The notes below the pieces were generated by a model. The model had not been told where the DNA came from. It saw only the letters and a program-made list of their open reading frames with translations, and made no database searches. A program made the position numbers and the translations under genes. Shown in pieces: positions 1-8,802 of a DNA stretch of 38,442 bases. Source of the stretch: Burkholderiales bacterium (lineage in GTDB: Bacteria; Pseudomonadota; Gammaproteobacteria; Burkholderiales; Burkholderiaceae_C); NCBI GenBank assembly GCA_018971105.1, contig JAGWVB010000008.1, positions 1 through 38,442 on the forward strand, read 5' to 3'. The stretch's first letter is position 1. Every line of letters starts with the position of its first letter.

Positions 1-59
1 ACCCGCTTGCCGGCGACGCGGCCCTGGGCGATGAGGTCGGCAAGGCGATTGATTTTCAT
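1..59 (-). CDS. N-terminal fragment, probable phosphoglycerate kinase
   Basis: The reverse complement of the first 59 bases opens with ATG and reads MKINRLADLIAQGRVAGKRV before leaving the window. The pattern 'L-x-DLIAQG-x-x-AGKRV' resembles the start of proteobacterial phosphoglycerate kinases, which continue with FIRADLNVP. Only about 19 codons are visible, so no catalytic residue can be checked and the name rests on N-terminal similarity recalled from the family. No strong Shine-Dalgarno sequence is visible. If correct, it is a housekeeping glycolytic gene marking the left border of the amine island. Confidence 0.45.
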   Translation of the reverse strand, partial: MKINRLADLIAQGRVAGKR

Positions 60-254
60 CGTGGCGCGTGGAAGGTCTGCGGCAGCCGTCGAAACCCGGT
101 CATTTGCGAAGGGCGACTGTAGTTCGATAGGTTGTTCAACAACAGTCAAAGTTTTTTTTCGCACAATTAAGGTAAGCCTGATCTCTGAATCCAATGTGCC
201 GCGGATACGGCGCGCCGACGCGCGGCGCGCGCTCTGGCGGTGGCCCTTCGAGCG
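60..254. other. Intergenic region upstream of the left-edge gene
   Basis: About 195 bases with no supported gene. It is more AT-rich than the rest of the window around 110-175. It holds a short perfect dyad GTTGTTCAACAAC (131-143), a run of eight T (152-159) and a GC hairpin near the response-regulator end. The AT-rich part probably contains the promoter of the minus-strand left-edge gene, but no convincing -35/-10 pair was identified. ORFs predicted across it on the plus strand are shadows. Confidence 0.4.
211..229 (-). terminator. GC-rich hairpin downstream of the response regulator
   Basis: CGCGCCG (211-217) and CGGCGCG (223-229) form a perfect 7-bp stem with a 5-base loop, about 26 bases beyond the response regulator stop codon. 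No T-run follows on the minus strand, so it is at best a weak intrinsic terminator or an mRNA 3'-end stabiliser. In such a GC-rich background the stem could be coincidental. Confidence 0.3.
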
Positions 255-956
255 TCAGCAGCGATCGCTGGCCGTCGAGGGCCGCCCGGTCGCGGCGGGA
301 GCCTGAGGCGCCGCCGCGATCCCATGCTCGCCGCGCAGATGGTTGAGCGCCCACACGGCCGCTTCGAGCCGGCTCTTCAGATTGAGCTTGCGCAGCAGGT
401 TCTTGATGTGCACCTTGACCGTAGCGTCGGCGATGCCCAGGATGCGCGCGATCTCCTTGTTGCTGCGCCCTGTCGCCAGCAGGCCCAGCGTCTCGCTTTC
501 GCGTTCGGTCAATTCGCCGAGTAACGGCGCCGGTGCCGAATTCAGCGCATGGGTCAGCAGGCCCGCGACATTCTGTTCGAGCACCATGGCGCCGCAGGCG
601 GCCTGCTTGACGCGCTGGCACAGATCCTCGGGCTCCAGGCTCTTGAGCAGGTAGCCGTCGGCGCCGGCGCGCATCGCCTCGAGCACGTCGCGTTCGTCGT
701 CGGAGACCGTCAGCACGAGACAGCGACAGGACATGGCCTCGGCCTTGATTGCGCGCAGCACCTGCAGGCCGCTCATCGGCTTCATGTTCAGGTCGATGAG
801 GACGACATCGGGCCGCAGCGCCAGCGCCAGCTCGACGCCGCGGGCACCGTCGCCGCATTCGCCGACCAGTTCGAATTCCGGATCGGCCTCGATCAGCTGC
901 GCCACACCCTTGCGAAACAGCGGGTGATCGTCGATCAGCAGGACTTTGGTATTCAC
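255..956 (-). CDS. NarL-family response regulator
   Basis: A 233-residue two-domain regulator. The receiver domain has the acidic pair DD (9-10), the probable phosphoacceptor Asp55 in 'VVLIDLNM', and 'SLEP' with the conserved Lys just before it. The C-terminal LuxR/NarL helix-turn-helix (about 149-210) contains 'LTERESETLGLLATGRSNKEIA' and the recognition-helix stretch 'ATVKVHIKNLLRKLNLKSR'. This is very close to E. coli NarL 'STVKVHVKHMLKKMKLKSR', whose Lys/Val/Lys contact the TACYNMT heptamer. It lies 58 bases after the sensor kinase and is probably cotranscribed with it. The near-identical recognition helix implies a NarL-like DNA target, and such dyads occur upstream of four units in this window. 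Calling it NarL itself would overreach because the partner kinase lacks the nitrate-sensing P-box. Confidence 0.9.
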   Translation of the reverse strand: MNTKVLLIDDHPLFRKGVAQLIEADPEFELVGECGDGARGVELALALRPDVVLIDLNMKPMSGLQVLRAIKAEAMSCRCLVLTVSDDERDVLEAMRAGADGYLLKSLEPEDLCQRVKQAACGAMVLEQNVAGLLTHALNSAPAPLLGELTERESETLGLLATGRSNKEIARILGIADATVKVHIKNLLRKLNLKSRLEAAVWALNHLRGEHGIAAAPQAPAATGRPSTASDRC

Positions 957-1014
957 GGGACTACCTCCAATGCAGCGCGGGGTGGGCGGCGGCCACCCGC
1001 CCGCGTGCCGGCAT

Positions 1015-2673
1015 TCAATTCGGAATCGACGCCTCGGTCAGCGTCAGGCGCTTGGGCAGGAACTGGAGTCGGACCCGCGTCCCGCCACCCGGCCGCGGTG
1101 CGATCTCGAGCTTGCCATTGAGCGTGTGGGCACGCTCGCTCATGATGCCCAGTCCGTAATGCCCCGCCTTGTCGCCGGGCTCGGACCCGGTGCCGCGGCC
1201 GTCGTCGTCGATGCTGACGACCAGGCCCTGCGAGTCGCTGTAGACGGCCGAGACCCAGGCATGCCGGGCGCGGGCATGGCGCACCGTATTCGACAGCGCC
1301 TCGCGCACGAGCTGCAGCACATGGAATTCTTCGTTCGCCTCGAGCCGGCAATGCCCGAGGCGCGCATCCAGACTGATGTCGAGCGTGCTGCGCTGGCCGA
1401 ACTCCTCGATCGCGTCCTGGATCGCCACGAGCACGCCGCGGGGGCCGATGCGCACCCTGAACGTCGCGATCAGATCGCGCACCTCGCGATAGGCCGTCGA
1501 AAGCGCGGCGCGGATCTCGACCGCGACCTGATGCACTTCGCCCGGCTGTTCCTGCCGCTCCAGGTGGCCCTGCAGCCGCGCGACCTGGATCTTCATGAAC
1601 GCCAGCGATTGCGCCAGCGAATCGTGCAGATCTGCCGCGATCGCGCTGCGCTCCTCCATCAGCGCGATGCGACGCTCCTCCTGGTTGCGGCTCACGCTCG
1701 AGATCGTGAGCGTGGCCAGATGGGCGAAGCATTCGGCGAGTTGCAGCCGGATATTGTCGACGTCGACCTCGGGCTCGAATTCGGCTACCAACTTGCCGAT
1801 CGCGGCGTCGGTGCGCGACATCGGCACCACCATCGTCTGGTAGGCGCATCCCTCCCAGGCCGGCACGAAGCGCACGCCGGCGCTGTGGGGCATCGGGTCG
1901 ACGCGCAGCTTGTCGGCGAGCATCGGCTCGCCATGGGTGTGGATCACCGCTGGCGCGCCGATCGCCTGCCGGGCGCTGGAATTCAGGCACATCGCCACCG
2001 TGCGTGCACCGAGCGAGGTTTCGAGCATCAACAAGCCGCTGAACAGGTTGATCTCGCACGCCGCGCTGTCGGAGAAGACCCGCGCAACGTTGTGCAGCGT
2101 CTGCAAGGCCTGCGACTTGCGCTCGCTGTCCTCCTCGAGCTGCTGTTTGCCCCAGCGTCCCTGGGCCTCGCTGCCGGCCCGCCAGGCGCGCATTTCGGCG
2201 AAGCAGGCCAGCAATTGGTCGAGTTCGTCGTCGCCGCCCCGCCTTGCCGGCTCTGCAACGGACTCTAGCGCGGGGCCGACGCCTCTTACGAGCTTGGCGT
2301 GCAAGCGGCGAATGATGAGGATCATGCCCGAGAGAAAGAGCGCGAATGCCAGCAACTGCATCAGCGAGGCGACCGCCGCCCGGGTCTGCATCTCCGATTT
2401 CGCGACCGCGATCCGGCTGCAGACCTCATGTGAGGGAATCGAAGTCGTCTCCGCGCAGGCCCGGCTCAATGCCGACACGCGAGTGCTGAAATCCCGCTGC
2501 ACCATCGCGCTTCCAAAAAGCGCCAGCGCCACTGACAATGCGCAGCCAATGAGCGTGGCCGCGATTTCCGTGAAGAGCGGGAAGCGCTGACGGCCCAAAC
2601 CGAGGAACGCCAAGGTTCGAATGTCGATACTCGTATTTGCCGCCTGGCTGCTGGCCATCGTGTTCTCGGTCAT
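1015..2673 (-). CDS. NarX/NarQ-like membrane sensor histidine kinase
   Basis: A predicted 552-residue kinase. Two membrane helices (about 36-58 and 102-121) flank a short periplasmic stretch of roughly 43 residues with two cysteines (73 and 85). Then come a linker and a GAF-like region (about 185-325), a HisKA_3 dimerisation box 'ERSAIAADLHDSLAQ' with His350, and a HATPase domain with 'EALSNTVRHA', 'DDGRGTG' and 'HYGLGIMSERA'. The phosphotransfer and ATPase parts match NarX/NarQ closely, but the periplasmic part is too short and lacks the NarX P-box, so the ligand is unknown. I start it at 2673, where AGGA lies 7 bases upstream, rather than at the longest ORF start 2748. ATG 2658 is another option. 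Any of these starts overlaps the divergent GGDEF gene. Its partner is the downstream response regulator. Confidence 0.87.
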   Translation of the reverse strand: MTENTMASSQAANTSIDIRTLAFLGLGRQRFPLFTEIAATLIGCALSVALALFGSAMVQRDFSTRVSALSRACAETTSIPSHEVCSRIAVAKSEMQTRAAVASLMQLLAFALFLSGMILIIRRLHAKLVRGVGPALESVAEPARRGGDDELDQLLACFAEMRAWRAGSEAQGRWGKQQLEEDSERKSQALQTLHNVARVFSDSAACEINLFSGLLMLETSLGARTVAMCLNSSARQAIGAPAVIHTHGEPMLADKLRVDPMPHSAGVRFVPAWEGCAYQTMVVPMSRTDAAIGKLVAEFEPEVDVDNIRLQLAECFAHLATLTISSVSRNQEERRIALMEERSAIAADLHDSLAQSLAFMKIQVARLQGHLERQEQPGEVHQVAVEIRAALSTAYREVRDLIATFRVRIGPRGVLVAIQDAIEEFGQRSTLDISLDARLGHCRLEANEEFHVLQLVREALSNTVRHARARHAWVSAVYSDSQGLVVSIDDDGRGTGSEPGDKAGHYGLGIMSERAHTLNGKLEIAPRPGGGTRVRLQFLPKRLTLTEASIPN

Positions 2674-4486
2674 TCTGGCTTCCTGGGGGGCGGGTGCGGC
2701 GGCGATCGGCCTGACCTCAATCGCCACGATCATCGTCGCCGTCGTCATCTGGTTCGGCGCGAAGCGGGATGTCCGCCGCAGCGCCGCACCGGGCGATGTC
2801 GCCTACGAGCGCGAGGTCTGGAGCGAAGCGCTGGTGAACGCGATTTCGGTGCCTGCGATCGCGCTCGACGGGAATACGGTGGTGATGGCCAACAAGGCCT
2901 TTCTGGACCTGCTCGGCTACGCGGGACGCGGGGATCAGATCGTAGGACTTCATCTGACGAACCTCGTGCACCCGATCGATCATGCCGCTTTCGCGGAACT
3001 GTGCGCCGACGCCGGCCGGCCCGCGTCTCAGTCGAAGGGAACACTCAGGCTGGTACGCGCCGACGACTTCATCCTGAAAGTGCAGGTCAGCCTGGCTCCG
3101 CTCGAAGGCCTGCCCGGGAAAGTCCTGTTGCAGATGGTACGCGACGATGCCGCCCCGATGCAATCGGCAAAAACCGACCGTACCCTCGAGTTGATGGTGG
3201 GACAGCTTGCCCTCGTGCTGTTCCAGATCGACCGCGGCTGCCGCATCGAGCGTCTGACGCCGGCCTGGGAGCGGCTCAGCGGACGCACGACCGTCTCGAG
3301 CGCGGGGCTGCGCTTGGCCTCGCTGATTCATCCCGAAGATCGGGATTCGATCGAGGCGGCGCTGACCGACCTGGGCCATGGTCGCCTCGATCACATGAAC
3401 GCGGAATGCCGCTTCGTCACCGCCAGCGGTGCCATGCTCTGGGTGCGTATCCAGGCCCGGCCCTACACGCAGGAAAATGCGCTGCTCGTCGGCGCGGTTG
3501 GGTCGATCGCGGAGATGTCGGGACGATTCAGGAGTGGCGCGGCGATGCGGTCGAACGACCGCTATCTGGACACGCTGCTCGCGAACGTGCCGGGCATGGT
3601 ATTCAGGTCGCGCAACGATCCGGAATGGACGATGGAATTCGTCAGTGACGGCTGTTTCGACCTCACGGGCTACGATCCGCTCGATCTGGTCGACAACCAG
3701 CGCGTCACCTTCGGCAGCCTGATCCACCCGGACGACAAGACGTTCGTATGGGCTCAGGTGCAAAGCCACCTCGCTCAGCGCAAACCCTATGTGCTGGCCT
3801 ATAGGATTCGCGACGCGCGGGGCAACCTGCGCTGGGTCTGGGATCATGGTCGCGGCGTCTTTTCGGCGCATGGCGAATTCCTCGCCATCGAAGGCTTCAT
3901 CAGCGATGTCAGCGAGCACCGCGGATCGGCCGACCTGGCCCGCAGCCACCTGTGGCTCGACGCCAGCACGGGCATGCTCAGCCACGAGGTGTTCAGCGCG
4001 TTGCTGTCGCAGCTGTGGCGCCATGCGCAGATCATCGGCTACCGATTCGCGGTGCTCGTGGTCGACGTGATCGGTCTGCCGGCGCTTCTCGAGCGCATCG
4101 GTGGCGCCCATGTCGAGCGCGCGATGGAGCAGCTCGTGCGGCGCCTGACCGGGGTGAGCGAACCCGCGGCGGTCGTGTGCAGCCTCGGCGGCCATGAATT
4201 CGCGGTCCTCGTGACCGACTTCCGACTCGGCGGCATGGCGCGCGCCGTTCCCGATGCGCGCGAGATCCAGCCGGTCGCCTCGCTCATCGCCGGGCGCGTC
4301 ATCGCGGCGCTGAACGACCCGCTCGAATTCGAAGGCAATCTCTACACGGTGTCGGTCGCGGTCGGCGTGGCGCTGAATGCGGCGCATTTCATCGGTGCCG
4401 ATGGACTGCTGCAGGCCGCCCGCGAAGCAGCGACCGAAGCGGCCCGGCAGGGGGAAGGCACCTGCCTCTTCGCGACTACGGAATGA
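2621..4486 (+). CDS. Membrane PAS-PAS-PAS-GGDEF protein, degenerate cyclase
   Basis: A 621-residue protein. Two hydrophobic N-terminal helices (about 4-22 and 27-48) are followed by three PAS-like modules (about 70-175, 188-300 and 310-435), the last two with PAC-like ends. A C-terminal GGDEF-family fold (about 445-615) closes the protein. The signature reads SLGGHEF (GGHEF at 523-527), and the upstream metal-binding segment 'LVVDVIGLPALLERIGG' lacks the usual D-x-D/F-K-x-x-N pattern. The late 'VAVGVALNA...LLQAAREAATEAARQG' stretch confirms the fold. An inactive or GTP-sensing receptor is likelier than an active diguanylate cyclase. The start has AAGG five bases upstream. It overlaps the divergent sensor kinase start by about 53 bases and converges with the reductase gene. 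Confidence 0.8.
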   Translation: MSILVFAAWLLAIVFSVILASWGAGAAAIGLTSIATIIVAVVIWFGAKRDVRRSAAPGDVAYEREVWSEALVNAISVPAIALDGNTVVMANKAFLDLLGYAGRGDQIVGLHLTNLVHPIDHAAFAELCADAGRPASQSKGTLRLVRADDFILKVQVSLAPLEGLPGKVLLQMVRDDAAPMQSAKTDRTLELMVGQLALVLFQIDRGCRIERLTPAWERLSGRTTVSSAGLRLASLIHPEDRDSIEAALTDLGHGRLDHMNAECRFVTASGAMLWVRIQARPYTQENALLVGAVGSIAEMSGRFRSGAAMRSNDRYLDTLLANVPGMVFRSRNDPEWTMEFVSDGCFDLTGYDPLDLVDNQRVTFGSLIHPDDKTFVWAQVQSHLAQRKPYVLAYRIRDARGNLRWVWDHGRGVFSAHGEFLAIEGFISDVSEHRGSADLARSHLWLDASTGMLSHEVFSALLSQLWRHAQIIGYRFAVLVVDVIGLPALLERIGGAHVERAMEQLVRRLTGVSEPAAVVCSLGGHEFAVLVTDFRLGGMARAVPDAREIQPVASLIAGRVIAALNDPLEFEGNLYTVSVAVGVALNAAHFIGADGLLQAAREAATEAARQGEGTCLFATTE

Positions 4487-4514
4487 GGCCGGCGCGGCGC
4501 GCCGCGGGCGCGGC
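4487..4514. terminator. GC-rich palindrome between convergent genes
   Basis: The 28 bases between the GGDEF stop and the convergent reductase stop contain GCGGCGCGCCGC (4494-4505), a perfect 12-bp palindrome inside a longer imperfect GC stem. The position fits a bidirectional terminator, but there is no T-run on either strand and the region is almost pure G/C, so chance is possible. Confidence 0.3.
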
Positions 4515-5177
4515 CTAGGCGTGCAGTCGATCGGCATGCCAGCCCATGGCCGCCGTGGTCGCCCGGCATTGTTCGATCATCGCGCGCGGGCCGCTGATAT
4601 AGACATGGGTCGTCGGCGCCCGGCCGGCGAGCAGCGCACCGAGCTGCAGCCGCTGGCGCAGCGAATCGTCGTAGCGATGCAGCCGGCCCGGCGAGACCTC
4701 CTCGAGTTCGTCGACGAAGGCGGCGCGCGCGCGTTCGCGATACGCGTAATGCACCTCGAAGGTCCGCTCGTCGCGTGCGAGCTCGTGCGCATAGGCCAGC
4801 ATCGGCGTGATGCCGATGCCGGCGCCGATGAGCAGGTGATGGCTGGCCTCGCGGGCGATCGGGCGGCGGTTCACCGGCGCGCTCACGCGCAGCGTCGCGC
4901 CCACGCGGGCCTGTTCGCACAACCAGGCCGAGCCGCCGCGCGACGCGGCGTCGCGCTGCACGGCGATGCGCCAGCGGTCGCGCCGCGCCGGATCGCCGAG
5001 CAGCGAATAGGGGTTGAGCTTGATGCCGCCGTGGACGGGCAGCGCGCAGACGACATGGCTGCCGGCGCTGAACTGCGGTAGTTCGCCGCCGTCCCGGCGC
5101 GCGAGGACGATCTCACGCGTGTCGAGCGCCACCTCGCGCAAGGCGGCTATCGTCAGTTCGATCATCGTCTCGTCCAT
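4515..5177 (-). CDS. VanB/PDR-type flavin reductase lacking the 2Fe-2S domain
   Basis: A 220-residue oxidoreductase with the N-terminal flavin-binding barrel ('FSAGSHVV', 'NPYSLLGDP') and an NAD(P)-binding lobe ('GAGIGITPMLAYAHEL', 'YISGP'). Class IA phthalate-dioxygenase-reductase/VanB proteins are usually about 310-330 residues and end in a plant-type 2Fe-2S ferredoxin domain. This one stops right after 'GWHADRLHA', exactly where the linker to that domain would begin. The usual Arg of the R-x-Y-S flavin motif is Asn here, so flavin binding may differ. It starts with GAGG six bases upstream and lies 34 bases after the GcvT-like gene, so the two form an operon. It may pass electrons from NAD(P)H to a separate Fe-S or oxygenase partner, or act as a simple flavin reductase. 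The role in amine metabolism is inferred from position only. Confidence 0.75.
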   Translation of the reverse strand: MDETMIELTIAALREVALDTREIVLARRDGGELPQFSAGSHVVCALPVHGGIKLNPYSLLGDPARRDRWRIAVQRDAASRGGSAWLCEQARVGATLRVSAPVNRRPIAREASHHLLIGAGIGITPMLAYAHELARDERTFEVHYAYRERARAAFVDELEEVSPGRLHRYDDSLRQRLQLGALLAGRAPTTHVYISGPRAMIEQCRATTAAMGWHADRLHA

Positions 5178-5211
5178 CGCATCCTCGCGCGGGGCTGGAG
5201 CCGATGTTCGA

Positions 5212-6333
5212 TCAGCCGCGCAGCTGCTCGGGGTGCGTGCGCAGGCGCAGCGGGTCGTAGAACGGCGTGCGCACGACCAGTCCCGCCAGTTCCTCGTCGA
5301 CGGTGCGCAGGGTCAGCGCAGTGCCGAGATTGGCGTGCGAGGGGACCAGATGCACCATCGCCAGCGATTGCATCAGCAGCCGGCTGTACGACGAACTGGT
5401 GACGGAGCCGACGCGCCGCTTGCCGGCGAAGATCGGCGTGCCGACCGGCACCGCGGTCGAGGCGTGCACCAGCATGCCGGCCTGGCGGAAGCGCTCGCGG
5501 CCCTTGAGCCGGGCGAGCGCGGCCTTGCCGATGTAATCGGCCTTCTTGTCCGCGTCGATCGCCCAATGCATATTGACCTCCCAGGGCGTCGTATCGCCTT
5601 CGGGCATGTCGTAGGGGAAGAACAGCAACGCGCCTTCGACGCGCGTGAGGTCGAGCGCGGTCCACGATGCCGGTATCACCCCATGGCCCTGCCCTGCCTC
5701 GAGTATTGAATCCCACAGGAACACGGCATCGGCGGCGGCGCAATAGACCTCGTAGCCGCGTTCGCCCGAATAGCCTCCGCGGCCGATGACGACCTTGCGC
5801 CCGAACAATTCCGCCTTCAGGTGCCGGAAGTAGGGCAGCCGGGCCAGCCGCGGACCGACCAGCGGACCCAGCACGGCGAGCGATTTCGGGCCCTGCAGCG
5901 AGAGCACGTGGACATCGCGGTCGGGCTCGACGACCACCTTGCGCCCCTCGGCCAGCGCCGCCAGCGTGGCCGGCGTGGCGCCGCTGCCGTGCGAGATGCG
6001 GAACTGCTGCGCGCCGTCGCGGATGATCATGATGTCGTCGACGAGCGAGCCGTCCTCGTCGACCTCGGCGGCCAACCGCGACTGGCCCGGCTCGAGGCGA
6101 TGGACGTCGATCGTGACCAGGCGGTCGATCACGGCGGCGGCGTCGGCGCCGCGCACATTGATCAGGTTCAGCGCCGAGACGTCGTAGAGCCCGGCCCGCG
6201 TGCGCGTCGCGACAACCTCGTCATGCGCGTCACTGCGGTAATGCCAGGGAATCGGCATGTCGTTCCACATCTCGCCGTCGAGCTTGGAACCCAGCTTGAC
6301 GTGGCGCTCGTTGAGGACTGAATTCCTGCGCAT
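5212..6333 (-). CDS. GcvT-like tetrahydrofolate-dependent aminomethyltransferase family protein
   Basis: A 373-residue GcvT-fold protein of about the length of GcvT and DmdA. It shows 'DVSALNLINVRG', 'DEDGSLVDDIMIIRDG' (holding the acidic residue matching the catalytic Asp of GcvT), 'GYSGERGYEVYC', 'LDLTRVEGALLFFPYDM' and the C-terminal barrel 'VGSVTSSSYS'. Family members bind tetrahydrofolate and move a one-carbon unit. Opposite a trimethylamine dehydrogenase, the likely job is to capture formaldehyde or a methyl group as methylene- or methyl-H4F; the exact donor cannot be read from sequence. I start it at 6333, where GGAG lies about five bases upstream. The ORF-track start (6393) falls inside the predicted promoter. 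It precedes the truncated flavin reductase and is transcribed away from tmd1. Confidence 0.82.
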   Translation of the reverse strand: MRRNSVLNERHVKLGSKLDGEMWNDMPIPWHYRSDAHDEVVATRTRAGLYDVSALNLINVRGADAAAVIDRLVTIDVHRLEPGQSRLAAEVDEDGSLVDDIMIIRDGAQQFRISHGSGATPATLAALAEGRKVVVEPDRDVHVLSLQGPKSLAVLGPLVGPRLARLPYFRHLKAELFGRKVVIGRGGYSGERGYEVYCAAADAVFLWDSILEAGQGHGVIPASWTALDLTRVEGALLFFPYDMPEGDTTPWEVNMHWAIDADKKADYIGKAALARLKGRERFRQAGMLVHASTAVPVGTPIFAGKRRVGSVTSSSYSRLLMQSLAMVHLVPSHANLGTALTLRTVDEELAGLVVRTPFYDPLRLRTHPEQLRG

Positions 6334-6363
6334 ATCGTCTCCATTCGTCATCGATGCGCCGGC

Positions 6364-6423
6364 ATTGTTCGGGCAGCCGCCGAAATCGAACAATGATCCG
6401 CTGGACTTACTCCCTAAGGGGTA
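6364..6423 (-). promoter_or_regulatory. Predicted promoter of the gcvT-like operon with NarL-like box
   Basis: Read on the minus strand, the dyad TACCCCTTAGGGAGTA (6423-6408) fits the NarL 7-2-7 pattern; its first heptamer matches TACYNMT exactly. Fourteen bases later comes TTGTTC (6393-6388), a possible -35, and after 17-18 bases GAACAAT (6370-6364) as a weak -10. Transcription would begin about 25 bases before the chosen gcvT start. The same layout occurs upstream of tmd1, tmd2 and torF. Confidence 0.5.
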
Positions 6424-6424
6424 G

Positions 6425-8767
<2,343 letters not shown>

Positions 8768-8802
8768 CGCGCAGCTGCGCCACGGACTGAAGCCGCCGCC
8801 GC

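Noticed and set aside
131-159. GTTGTTCAACAAC dyad and T8 run as an intrinsic terminator
   Set aside because: The stem is only 6 bp with a one-base loop, the T-run is eight bases away, and no plus-strand gene ends there; promoter or operator DNA is likelier.
159-174. Possible fifth NarL-like box ending AAGGTA, followed by AGCC
   Set aside because: The left half lacks the TAC heptamer and no TTG occurs at the expected distance.
2717-4537. 606-residue minus-strand ORF opposite the GGDEF gene
   Set aside because: No motifs, and its composition is typical of antisense to a GC-rich gene; the plus-strand PAS-GGDEF reading is clear.
5212-6393. Longest start (6393) for the GcvT-like gene
   Set aside because: It would place the start inside the predicted promoter and has no ribosome site; ATG 6333 has GGAG at good spacing.
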